Assembly: GCF_002377905.1 (NCBI RefSeq)
Contig: NZ_DFQS01000012.1
Span: 1-32,023, forward strand
Length of the DNA stretch: 32,023 nt
From: Psychrobacter sp. UBA3483
GTDB taxonomy: Bacteria > Pseudomonadota > Gammaproteobacteria > Pseudomonadales > Moraxellaceae
Direction: 5' to 3'
How positions within the stretch are numbered: the first letter of the stretch is position 1; every line of letters starts with the position of its first letter. Below the pieces are notes generated by a model. It was not told where the DNA came from. It made no database searches and was given only the letters and a program-made list of their open reading frames with translations. Made by a program: the position numbers and the translations under genes. Of the stretch, positions 24,537-32,023 are shown in pieces.

Positions 24537-25273
24537 AGACCAGTTACCTGAGTGCTTTGGCTGCTTTGATTGACTTGGCTTGCTTGCGTACCCGCTTGCG
24601 GAATCTCAATACTGGTTTCGCGTTGTAGCATGCCTGTCATCTCGTCGCAGAATAAGGCGCGAGAGTCATATAGTCGGCTCGCTTTGGCGGTAAAATGGTT
24701 ATACGCCAATACTGCAGGGATTGCGGCAAACAAACCCATAGCAGTGGCAATCAAAGCTTCGGCGATACCGGGCGCCACAGTCGCTAAGGTCGCTTGCTCG
24801 CTTTGTGACAGTCCCAAAAAGGCATTCATAATACCCCAAACGGTACCGAATAAACCGACATAAGGCGCCACCGAACCAATACTTGCCAGCGTCGTTAGAC
24901 CCGACTCTAATAATTGCTGCTGACGACCCAATCCAACTCGAAGCTTACGCTCAACGCCGTCGATAATGTCATCTTTAGGCTGACGTTTTTTATGCATTCT
25001 TAGGTATTCAGAGAATCCAACATAAAAAATTTGCTCAAGCCCTTGGCGCTCAGGCGAACCTTGGACGCCTTGATACAGCTTTGCCAAATCTTCCCCTGAC
25101 CAAAACCAGGTTTCAAACTGCTGGTCAAAATTTCTGGCGGTACCAAGACGCGCACTCATACGAAAAATAATCACCCAACTGAGCAATGACGCTAATAACA
25201 ACAATGCCATCACAATCTGTACCAATAAACTGGCTTGGGTGATTAGGTCGATAATATTTAAGGATTCAGGCAT
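24533..25273 (-). CDS. tolQ: Tol-Pal system protein TolQ
   Basis: TolQ is the ExbB/MotA-like stator subunit that with TolR uses the proton gradient to drive TolA. Three transmembrane segments are visible: about 13-35 (LLVQIVMALLLLASLLSWVI), about 134-155 (IGSVAPYVGLFGTVWGIMNAF) and about 168-190 (GIAEALIATAMGLFAAIPAV). The cytoplasmic loop between the first two is normal. The 246 residues fit the family; the last 15 are Gln/Ser/Thr-rich. It is first in the operon; ybgC, its frequent neighbour, is missing. Expression is probably from the intergenic region shared with azgA. Confidence 0.96.
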   Translation of the reverse strand: MPESLNIIDLITQASLLVQIVMALLLLASLLSWVIIFRMSARLGTARNFDQQFETWFWSGEDLAKLYQGVQGSPERQGLEQIFYVGFSEYLRMHKKRQPKDDIIDGVERKLRVGLGRQQQLLESGLTTLASIGSVAPYVGLFGTVWGIMNAFLGLSQSEQATLATVAPGIAEALIATAMGLFAAIPAVLAYNHFTAKASRLYDSRALFCDEMTGMLQRETSIEIPQAGTQASQVNQSSQSTQVTGL

Positions 25274-25794
25274 GTAGGCGGCTCATGGATAATGAATAAT
25301 AGTCAATCTAATAGGGGGTTTTATATTAACCCGTTAGTGTACTGCTAAACCACGCAAATATCATTAATAATATGTTAATAGCAGCGCATAAATTGCTCTC
25401 GATAGATTTTTATAAAAAAATGATGACAGCACAAGCATTTTATAATATTGACCATATGGTCAACTAATTTGCACTCTTATACTAAGAAGATGCCGCCATT
25501 CATTGAAATTTTGAGTGAATTTCACTAGAATGTTATGGTTTGTTGCTGTCATTTTTCATGATGGTTCGTATTTACCAAATTATGTGTGGCTAAAGGATTA
25601 AAAGCATTATCTCTAACCTTAGAGTATCAGCGTCATTTACAGTCGCAATCTGGAAGCGTCATTTATCGTCGCAATTTGGGTGTATTTTATATGTTTGTTT
25701 TAAACGCAGTATCGAGCGTCGCAATTTGGAAGCGACACTTATCAATACAGTTAGATAATGATGATTTACTTACTGCAATTTGGAAGCGACTCTT
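25274..25794. other. Divergent intergenic region tolQ/azgA
   Basis: This 521-bp region contains a perfect 16-bp palindrome (25448-25463), a 7-bp inverted repeat TGAAATT/AATTTCA (25504-25524), and a degenerate repeat array (25628-25797) reaching into the azgA start. On the minus strand TTGACC inside the palindrome and ATAAAA 16 bases on could form a tolQ promoter. The 70-codon frame at 25586-25798 is made largely of the repeats and is not called a gene. Confidence 0.7.
25448..25463. promoter_or_regulatory. Perfect 16-bp palindrome, likely operator
   Basis: TTGACCATATGGTCAA is a complete dyad. Each arm starts with a -35-like TTGACC. Its position between divergent genes suggests a dimeric regulator such as a TetR- or GntR-type repressor; no such gene is in the window, so the regulator is unknown. 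Confidence 0.6.
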
Positions 25795-25797
25795 ATG
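25628..25797. repeat. Degenerate repeat array carrying the azgA ribosome-binding site
   Basis: The unit GTCGCAATTTGGAAGCGAC (a dyad with five-base arms GTCGC/GCGAC) occurs at 25642-25660 (two changes), 25668-25679 (5' part only), 25718-25736 (exact) and 25772-25790 (first bases changed). A tail-only piece is at 25629-25640. Copies 1, 3 and 4 are each followed by a CATTTAT or CTTAT tail. In the last copy GGAAG is eight bases before ATG of azgA and serves as its ribosome-binding site; copies 1 and 3 have the same layout with ATC instead of ATG. Confidence 0.85.
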
Positions 25798-27090
25798 AAC
25801 GCAATCGAACGCTATTTTGGTATTAATGGTCAAAACACCACGATAAAAACCGAGATTTTAGCCGGTGTGACCACGTTTTTAACGATGGCTTACATCATCT
25901 TTGTCAACCCCAATGTCCTTGCTGACGCGGGTATGGATAAAGGCGCAGTATTTGTCGCCACCTGTCTTGCTGCGGCACTTGGGTGTTTTATCATGGGGAT
26001 TTATGCCCGCTTGCCAGTCGCACTAGCACCGGGTATGGGACTAAATGCCTTCTTTACTTATGGTGTGGTTTTAGGGATGGGCTACGCGTGGCAAACGGCG
26101 CTTGGCGCAGTGTTTTTGTCCGGTTGTATCTTTATCTTGCTAAGTTTATTCAAAATCCGTGAAATCATTATCAACTCTATTCCGGACAGTATTAAACAAG
26201 GCGTGGTTGCTGGTATCGGTGCGTTTTTGGCCTTTATCTCGCTACAAACCGCAGGCGTTATCGTCAATAATGACGCGACGTTGGTGGGACTTGGTGATAT
26301 GACCACGTTTTCACCTGCAATGGCGGCATTGGGCTTTATTGTTATCGTTGGCTTGTCGCATAAAAAAGTACCAGGCGCCGTCACGATAGGGATTTTACTG
26401 GTAGCGCTTATCAGTCTGCTCACAGGCCATACAGAGTTTACCGGTATCATTTCAGCGCCGCCACCGATTGCGCCAACATTGATGCAGCTGGATATTGCTG
26501 GTGCATTTGATGTGGCCATGATTAGTGTTATCTTTGCCTTCTTATTCGTGGATTTATTCGATACCGCCGGTACTTTGATTGCAACGACCAGTCAAGCGGG
26601 TTTGATTGGTAAAGATGGCAAAATCCCCAATATGGGCAAAGCGCTATTGGCAGATTCGAGCGCCACGGTTGCAGGCACCTTACTAGGTACCTCATCGACC
26701 ACCAGTTTCATTGAAAGTGTGTCGGGTATTGCAGCAGGTGGACGTACAGGGCTGATGGCAGTAACGGTCGGCGTTTTGTTTTTACTGAGTATCTTCTTCT
26801 CACCACTGGCTGGTATGATTCCAGGTTATGCGACTGCTGGCGCTATTTTTTATGTCGCGGTCTTGATGATGGAAACGTTAAAGGACGTCAAATGGACGGA
26901 TTTAACCGAAGCGGCGCCTGTAGTGGTTGTGCTGTTATTCACGCCATTAAGCTATTCTGTCGCTGATGGTATTGCGCTGGGTTTTATTACCTTTACCGCG
27001 ATTAAAGTCGTCGCTGGTAAGTTCTCTGACGTTAGTATTCCTGTTTGGATATTGACTGCTGTTTTACTGGCCAAGATTGTGTTTATCTAA
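25795..27090 (+). CDS. AzgA-type purine (adenine/guanine/hypoxanthine) permease
   Basis: This 431-residue inner membrane protein belongs to the AzgA branch of the NCS2 family, related to E. coli PurP/YicO and GhxP/GhxQ. Many hydrophobic segments fit 12-14 membrane helices. Visible motifs are AGVTTFLTMAYIIFVNP near the N-terminus, ALAPGMGLNAFFTYGV, FLFVDLFDTAGTLIATT and GTSSTTSFIESVSGIAAGGRTG, all typical of the family. It imports a purine base with protons; the exact base cannot be told. ATG 25795 is chosen because GGAAG lies eight bases upstream; a TTG at 25780 would add five residues. It ends in a strong terminator and stands as a single gene. Confidence 0.94.
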   Translation: MNAIERYFGINGQNTTIKTEILAGVTTFLTMAYIIFVNPNVLADAGMDKGAVFVATCLAAALGCFIMGIYARLPVALAPGMGLNAFFTYGVVLGMGYAWQTALGAVFLSGCIFILLSLFKIREIIINSIPDSIKQGVVAGIGAFLAFISLQTAGVIVNNDATLVGLGDMTTFSPAMAALGFIVIVGLSHKKVPGAVTIGILLVALISLLTGHTEFTGIISAPPPIAPTLMQLDIAGAFDVAMISVIFAFLFVDLFDTAGTLIATTSQAGLIGKDGKIPNMGKALLADSSATVAGTLLGTSSTTSFIESVSGIAAGGRTGLMAVTVGVLFLLSIFFSPLAGMIPGYATAGAIFYVAVLMMETLKDVKWTDLTEAAPVVVVLLFTPLSYSVADGIALGFITFTAIKVVAGKFSDVSIPVWILTAVLLAKIVFI

Positions 27091-27175
27091 GATTGCGATT
27101 TAAATTACCATCACCATTTTTAAATGAAGACACGACCTAGATAGACACTCAGCTTAACAGCCAGTTTTAATCATT

Positions 27176-27209
27176 AAACCCTTCTTATTTTAAATAAGAA
27201 GGGTTTTTT
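27176..27209 (+). terminator. Rho-independent terminator after the purine permease
   Basis: AAACCCTTCTTA and TAAGAAGGGTTT form a perfect stem with a short A/T loop, followed by TTTTTT. It lies about 85 bases beyond the stop. Confidence 0.92.
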
Positions 27210-27749
27210 ATGCGTAAAGATAAATGTTATAGACAGCTATATTCAGCACGAAATAAAATAATTACGTTATTAATTCGCTCATATTCTGTATGGGTTTAAA
27301 TTAAATGGATGAGATAAATAAAGACAAGTCGTTGATTCAAAAACGATTAATCAGACATAGTAAACATAAATTTATAACTAAAGCGTCATTTCTAACAAGC
27401 GGCTAATAACCATTTGTTTTTAAACAGTATTTTGTTTGGTTAAAATAGGTAAATTCGTTAGTTGGAAATTTTTTTTCATGCTACTATGGCAACGTTAAGC
27501 GCATCACCTCAATCAACGCCGTAGAGGTTTTTCTTACAGTGAATTAGTAACCTATAAGATGACAGATAAGTGTTTATTAGAACGTAAGATTGTATAAACT
27601 TAAACTTCTATAAAATGTCACTTGCATCTGAGCATCACCTCCTTTCACTACTAACAAGAAGAAGGCACTAATGCCGCTTAGCTGTTCGTTGTTGCCTTTA
27701 TATTGTTAACGTAGCCCGTTTAACACTAAAACGACCTACTTGACCGTTT

Positions 27750-27768
27750 CCAGCCTTTGCTGGATTTT
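27750..27768 (+). terminator. Small hairpin with T-rich tail, possible terminator of a leader or small RNA
   Basis: CCAGC and GCTGG form a five-base stem with a CTTT loop, followed by ATTTTCTCG. The stem is short and the T-run is interrupted, so this is weak. It lies 230 bases before putA, upstream of its candidate promoter. Confidence 0.3.
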
Positions 27769-27908
27769 CTCGTTTTATAATGGCGCTGTTTGGTCTTTTG
27801 TATATTGCTAATTGGCTGATTTCTATCAGTAATATTGTTTATTCATCCACCATTCGCTATTAGAGATATTTGCTCTCAAAAATAGTAGGGATGGGATTTT
27901 GATAATGT

Positions 27909-27936
27909 TTGACAATAATAATTACTGCCATACTTT
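27909..27936 (+). promoter_or_regulatory. Candidate putA promoter
   Basis: Consensus -35 TTGACA (27909-27914) and TACTTT (27931-27936) are 16 bases apart, giving a start about 55 bases before the ATG. Imperfect complementary arms at 27885-27904 and 27942-27955 (around GTAGG/CCTAC and GATTTTGAT/ATCAAATC) bracket it and could be a regulator site. This PutA lacks the DNA-binding domain that lets the longest PutAs repress themselves. Confidence 0.45.
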
Positions 27937-27999
27937 TAGCAATCAAATCTCCTACCGCACCATTTATTATGGTTTTTAAACGATAGTTATGGAGTTGTT

Positions 28000-30900
28000 A
28001 TGAACCCAGTAGACCAGTTTACCCCGCAAGAGCCGATTTTATTTAATCCGCTCGATATATTAAAGCCCGCTTATCTCAGTGAGTCGTCGAGCGAGCTGTT
28101 TTCTCGTATCTCACCCTTGTATAGTGTGGATGAGGAACGCTGGTTGACGGACTTGTTGCCGCTTGCCAAACCCACAGAGGCAGAACGTGAGGCCGCTGCT
28201 ACACAGACTCGTCAATTGGTCGAGCATGTGCGTAATGATGGCAAAGCCGTAAAAATGGTTGACTCATTATTACTTGAGTATAGCCTTGATACTCAAGAAG
28301 GTATTTTGCTCATGAGTTTGGCAGAAGCGTTAATTCGAGTGCCAGACAATTACACCGCTGACGCCCTTATCCACGATAAAATGAGCGTCGCTGACTGGAA
28401 AAAGCACATCAAAAATGACAACGGTTTTATGGTCAATGCCTCAACTTGGGGCATGATGATGACGGGCCGCGTTGTCAGTATTGATCGTGATACTACCGCT
28501 GCTGGGTTTTTGGACCGTATGACCAAAAAAATGGGCGAGCCGGTCATTCGCAGTGCCATGCAAAAAGCCATGCGCATTATGGGGCATCAGTTTGTACTTG
28601 GCGAAACCATTGAGGGCGCCAACAAAAACAGCCAACCTTATCGTAATAAAGGCTATACCTATTCGTTTGATATGCTAGGTGAGGCGGCGATTACCCATAA
28701 AGATGCGGAAAAATATTTTAACGATTATCTGCATGCGATTAAAGCGACGGCTAGCATCAAGGTAAAAGAAGGTATGCCAAAGCCGTCGGTATCTATTAAG
28801 CTATCGGCATTGCACCCGCGTTATGAAGCGACGCAAGAAGCGCAAGTGATGGGACTACTGCGTCAGCGTTGCTTGTTATTGATTGAAGCCGCTCGTGAGG
28901 TCAATGTCGATATCAGTATCGATGCTGAAGAAGCAGACCGTCTTGAGATTTCTTTAAAGCTGTTTGAGTCTCTTTACCGTGATAATTTAACCGCCGGTTG
29001 GGATGGCTTAGGGTTGGTGGTACAAGGTTACTCTAAGCGTGCGATTGCCGTTTTGACGTGGCTTGCGCGTTTGGCAACTGAAGTCGGTGATCGTATTCCG
29101 GTGCGTTTGGTCAAGGGTGCATACTGGGATACTGAAATCAAACTGGCGCAGCAAAAAGGGCTGTCCGGCTATCCTGTCTGGACCCGTAAAGAAGGCACGG
29201 ACACCGCTTATCTTGCCTGTGCGCGCTTCTTATTGTCAGAGCATCTGCGCGGTTTGATTTGGCCACAGTTTGCTACCCATAATGCTCATACCCTTGCTTC
29301 AGTGATGACCATGAGCGCGCACCGAGAGTTTGAGTTCCAGCGGTTGCATGGTATGGGCGATGCGCTTTATGACCATATCTTGCAAGCTTATAAAATTCCT
29401 GTCCGTATCTATGCACCTGTTGGCGCTCATAAAGACTTGCTACCGTACTTGGTACGCCGTTTACTAGAAAACGGTGCCAATAGCTCGTTTGTGCATCAGC
29501 TGTTAGATAAGTCTTATCCCATTGATAAGCTCACGGTGCACCCATACGATAAGTTATTGACCAATGCTACTTTGCATAATCCTGATATTCCGTTGCCACT
29601 AGATATCTATGGCGCGCGCCGAGCCAGTTTTGGCCCTAATATCTTTGTAGAGTCGCAGTGGCTACCGTTTAAAGCGGCTATTGATAGCCATTTGCATAAA
29701 ACCTGGTCAGCAACTTCTATCATTAACGGCAAAGCAGTTGATGCACATAAAGTCGATAGTAATTCTGAAAAACTTGAGTCGCAAACCGTACGCGCGCCTT
29801 GGAACCATGAAGTCATCGCAGGTGAAGTCACCTACGCCAATGCTGATATTGCGCAGCAAGCCATTGATGCTGCCATTGCAGGTCAAAGCCTATGGCAAGC
29901 CGTACCTGCGGCAAAGCGCGCTGCTATTTTGCGCAAAGTAGCGGACTTGTATGAAGAAAACTATGCTGAATTGATGGCGCTTTGCCAAATCGAAGCGGGT
30001 AAAACCATGCAAGACGGCATTGATGAAATCAAAGAAGCGGTTGATTTTTGCCGTTTTTATGCCGATGAAGCAGAACGTCTCGACGCCAAGGTTTATGAGT
30101 TTACCGACTTAGCAGGCAAGCAATCACGTCAAGTGTATAAGCCGCGCGGCACCTTTGTTTGTATTAGCCCGTGGAATTTTCCCTTGGCAATTTATACCGG
30201 TCAAATCATGGCGGCGCTTGCGGCGGGTAATACTGTGGTCGCCAAGCCTGCTGAGCAAACCAGCTTAATCGCGCATTTTGCTGTGCAGCTGATGTATCAA
30301 GCTGGCGTGCCGGTAGACGCTTTGCAGTTTGTCGTTGGCGCTGGCGAAGTTGGCGGCACGTTGACCGCTGCCGATAATATTGCAGGCGTTATTTTCACCG
30401 GTTCAACCCAAACGGCGCAGCATATCAATCAGAGCCTGCATCAGCAAATCAGTGGTGAGTTGCCAGTATTGATAGCCGAAACCGGCGGTCAAAACGCCAT
30501 GGTTGTCGATTCAACCGCATTGCCCGAGCAAGTGGTTAAAGATGCGGTATTATCTGCCTTTGGTTCGGCAGGTCAGCGCTGTTCTGCGTGCCGTATCTTA
30601 TGTGTGCAAGAAGAAGTAGCGGACAATTTAATCGAGCTGTTACAAGGAACGATGGCAGAATTGGTCGTCGGCAATCCATTGTATGCGGCAACCGATGTCG
30701 GTCCAGTGATTGATGCCGACGCCAAACAAAGTCTGGACGCGCATATCGAACGTATGGCGGCTGAACCAACGGCGACGATCTTGGCGCAGACACCGATGAG
30801 CGCAAGCTCGGTAGTCAGCGAAGAGTATTCTACCTTTGTCTTGCCAACCGCGGTTGAGGTAAAAAGTATCGATGTGATTGGTGGCGAGCACTTCGGCCCA

Positions 30901-31233
30901 ATATTGCATGTGCTACGTTATCAAGCGCGCGATTTAAATAAGCTTATTGATGCGATTAATAGCACAGGTTTTGGTTTGACCTTGGGTATCCACAGCCGTA
31001 TTGAAAATATTGCTGAGCATATCGAGCGCCGTGCCTTTGTCGGTAATACTTACATTAACCGTAACCAAATCGGTGCCGTCGTTAACGTGCAGCCGTTTGG
31101 CGGTTGTGGTCTGTCTGGTACGGGTCCAAAAGCTGGCGGGCCGCATTACGTTGCGCGTCTGATGCAGCTGTGTACTGAGCCGAACACTGCGGTAGAAAAT
31201 AATAGCACTGAAACCCTTACCCAAATCGCATAA
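28000..31233 (+). CDS. putA: Bifunctional proline dehydrogenase / L-glutamate gamma-semialdehyde dehydrogenase PutA (short chain)
   Basis: PutA oxidises proline to P5C with FAD and then glutamate semialdehyde to glutamate with NAD; it works at the inner face of the cytoplasmic membrane. The PRODH barrel is at about residues 185-500, with KPSVSIKLSALHPRY, VRLVKGAYWD and the proline-binding RRLLENGANSSFV. The P5CDH domain (about 590-1060) has SPWNFPLA, general base E827 (AETGG) and catalytic C861 (SAGQRCSACR). There is no N-terminal ribbon-helix-helix DNA-binding domain. At 1077 residues it ends after the catalytic domain (GPKAGGPHYVARL) and a polar tail, where type B PutA continues into a C-terminal domain; that domain is encoded by the next gene. 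GGAG precedes the ATG. Confidence 0.97.
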   Translation: MNPVDQFTPQEPILFNPLDILKPAYLSESSSELFSRISPLYSVDEERWLTDLLPLAKPTEAEREAAATQTRQLVEHVRNDGKAVKMVDSLLLEYSLDTQEGILLMSLAEALIRVPDNYTADALIHDKMSVADWKKHIKNDNGFMVNASTWGMMMTGRVVSIDRDTTAAGFLDRMTKKMGEPVIRSAMQKAMRIMGHQFVLGETIEGANKNSQPYRNKGYTYSFDMLGEAAITHKDAEKYFNDYLHAIKATASIKVKEGMPKPSVSIKLSALHPRYEATQEAQVMGLLRQRCLLLIEAAREVNVDISIDAEEADRLEISLKLFESLYRDNLTAGWDGLGLVVQGYSKRAIAVLTWLARLATEVGDRIPVRLVKGAYWDTEIKLAQQKGLSGYPVWTRKEGTDTAYLACARFLLSEHLRGLIWPQFATHNAHTLASVMTMSAHREFEFQRLHGMGDALYDHILQAYKIPVRIYAPVGAHKDLLPYLVRRLLENGANSSFVHQLLDKSYPIDKLTVHPYDKLLTNATLHNPDIPLPLDIYGARRASFGPNIFVESQWLPFKAAIDSHLHKTWSATSIINGKAVDAHKVDSNSEKLESQTVRAPWNHEVIAGEVTYANADIAQQAIDAAIAGQSLWQAVPAAKRAAILRKVADLYEENYAELMALCQIEAGKTMQDGIDEIKEAVDFCRFYADEAERLDAKVYEFTDLAGKQSRQVYKPRGTFVCISPWNFPLAIYTGQIMAALAAGNTVVAKPAEQTSLIAHFAVQLMYQAGVPVDALQFVVGAGEVGGTLTAADNIAGVIFTGSTQTAQHINQSLHQQISGELPVLIAETGGQNAMVVDSTALPEQVVKDAVLSAFGSAGQRCSACRILCVQEEVADNLIELLQGTMAELVVGNPLYAATDVGPVIDADAKQSLDAHIERMAAEPTATILAQTPMSASSVVSEEYSTFVLPTAVEVKSIDVIGGEHFGPILHVLRYQARDLNKLIDAINSTGFGLTLGIHSRIENIAEHIERRAFVGNTYINRNQIGAVVNVQPFGGCGLSGTGPKAGGPHYVARLMQLCTEPNTAVENNSTETLTQIA

Positions 31234-31244
31234 GGAGTAGCAAG

Positions 31245-31937
31245 ATGGCGAATGAATTTAAAAAGAATCATGCCCAAGTTTGTGAAGCTTGGCGGTTATT
31301 AAGCGCGGTAGAGCGAGCAACTTATCTGCAAGCGGCTGTTGCTAAATTGGCCTTACTTACTGGTGACGCCAATAAAGCCCAGCGTTTATTTACCCATTTA
31401 TTAAATGCCGCGCCGATGCTCGATGACGTGCAGCGTATGACGGGCGCAACGGGTGAGTCCAATGATTTGTATGTGACAGCTCGCGGTAAAACCATGGTTA
31501 TCGGCGGCGAATCTGCCCGCGCGATGGCGGTACTTGGTCAGCTGGTGGCAGCTTTATTGACTGGCAACGAGGTGATACTGCATTGCCCAAGTCAGAGCGA
31601 GATGTGTGTTGAAGCGGCAAAAATATTGCATGACACTGGCATCAGCGATGATGTCTTAAGCGTTGCCAATGATTCGCAAACCATTACACTGCTATATATC
31701 GATCGATTGGCGCAAGTTGCGGTCGCTGGTAACCAAAGCGAAGTGCAAGCCATCAGCCAGGAGCTGGCTAAGACCGATGGTATCTTGACGCAGGTCATTG
31801 CGGTCACTGATATGGATGGGATGTCAGAGATGCTAACGCCTGATTATCTCTACCGCTTTGTCACTGAGCGGGTAAGGACGATTAACACCACAGCGATTGG
31901 TGGTAATGCCAGCTTGCTCGAGCTTGGCACCGAGTAA
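31245..31937 (+). CDS. Stand-alone PutA C-terminal (ALDH-superfamily-like) domain protein
   Basis: This 230-residue protein resembles the C-terminal part of long (type B/C) PutA proteins. Residues 15-30 (AWRLLSAVERATYLQA) match the linker helix. TGATGESND (66-74) corresponds to GPTGERN in E. coli PutA, followed by a Rossmann-like piece (TMVIGG, VAALLTGNEVIL). The last 25 residues, with INTTAIGGNASLLEL, correspond to the conserved C-terminal motif (VNTAAAGGNASLMTIG in E. coli as I recall it), which in type B PutA is needed for aldehyde dehydrogenase activity and channel sealing. No catalytic Cys or Glu of ALDHs is present, as in the domain in fused proteins. It starts 11 bases after the putA stop with AAGGAG before the ATG, so it is translated with PutA and probably forms a complex with it. 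Confidence 0.85.
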   Translation: MANEFKKNHAQVCEAWRLLSAVERATYLQAAVAKLALLTGDANKAQRLFTHLLNAAPMLDDVQRMTGATGESNDLYVTARGKTMVIGGESARAMAVLGQLVAALLTGNEVILHCPSQSEMCVEAAKILHDTGISDDVLSVANDSQTITLLYIDRLAQVAVAGNQSEVQAISQELAKTDGILTQVIAVTDMDGMSEMLTPDYLYRFVTERVRTINTTAIGGNASLLELGTE

Positions 31938-32023
31938 GTGCTGTAAAGCTAAATAAAAAAATTAGGGTGGTGTATCAAAAAGTATGCTGGGGTAATAAAG
32001 GAAGGGTGACAGCCGAAGCAAGA

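Larger units (their letters stand above)
27210..27999. other. 790-bp non-coding region upstream of putA
   Basis: No reading frame of note. GCATCACCTC occurs at 27501-27510 and 27632-27641; the second is part of ATCACCTCCTT, identical to the 3' end of 16S rRNA. ACCTC/GAGGT with a following T-run (27506-27533), AAGGCA/TGCCTT (27662-27698) and CCAGC/GCTGG followed by ATTTT (27750-27768) are hairpin candidates. The putA promoter candidate is at 27909-27936. A small RNA in the middle is possible but not shown. Confidence 0.6.

Noticed and set aside
25448..25463. Reading the 16-bp palindrome as a mobile-element end
   Set aside because: There is no transposase, no second copy and no target duplication nearby; a regulator site is simpler.
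25586..25798. 70-codon reading frame before the purine permease
   Set aside because: It consists largely of the repeat units read in one frame (AIWKR recurring), ends over the permease start and lacks a ribosome-binding site; the repeats explain it.
26082..26519. 145-residue minus-strand frame inside the purine permease
   Set aside because: Shadow of the hydrophobic membrane protein on the other strand; no initiation signals.
27091..27999. Purine or other known riboswitch in the putA/azgA leaders
   Set aside because: I could not find the conserved core of any riboswitch class I know in either leader.
31201..31245. Sequencing frameshift as cause of the split putA
   Set aside because: Not excluded, but the second gene has its own well-placed AAGGAG and ATG and the break falls in a linker between domains, which favours two real genes.

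Overview
The window looks like chromosomal DNA of a moderately AT-rich gammaproteobacterium of the Moraxellaceae, most likely Psychrobacter. This rests on the character of the NrdA, RpoD, DnaG and TolA proteins and on the gene content. It is inference from protein character, not a database match. Nearly all of it is gene-dense, and every RNA-polymerase-sized landmark is a housekeeping gene. I see no rRNA, tRNA, insertion sequence, CRISPR array or phage module.

Region 1 (1-6700, minus strand) holds class Ia ribonucleotide reductase, but nrdA and nrdB are separated by about 1.9 kb of accessory DNA: an unrecognised 242-residue gene and a RelE-type toxin-antitoxin locus with a third gene whose tail copies the antitoxin tail. 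Two NrdR-box-like sites 32 bp apart lie upstream of nrdA. A YbeD/DUF493 gene follows. Region 2 (6700-12900, minus strand) is rpoD, dnaG (with a long low-complexity linker) and bamD. Region 3 (13450-16700) has rluD, pgeF and a flavodoxin-like gene on the plus strand, with a tiny convergent lipoprotein gene.

Region 4 (16900-21360, plus strand) is a three-gene periplasmic redox unit: a membrane-anchored triheme cytochrome c, a Tat-exported flavin amine oxidase and a monoheme cytochrome c lipoprotein. It reads as an amine dehydrogenase that passes electrons to cytochromes. Region 5 (21540-25280, minus strand) is tolQRAB without pal. A divergent intergenic region with a perfect 16-bp palindrome leads to an AzgA-type purine permease, whose start codon lies in the last copy of a degenerate repeat array.

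Region 6 (27090-32023, plus strand) starts with a 0.9-kb non-coding leader region and continues with putA (proline to glutamate). Eleven bases after the putA stop comes a 230-residue gene. It matches the C-terminal domain and terminal motif that long PutA proteins carry on the same chain. This apparent two-piece PutA is the most striking observation here. The amine dehydrogenase unit, the purine permease and PutA together suggest a cell that scavenges nitrogenous compounds.
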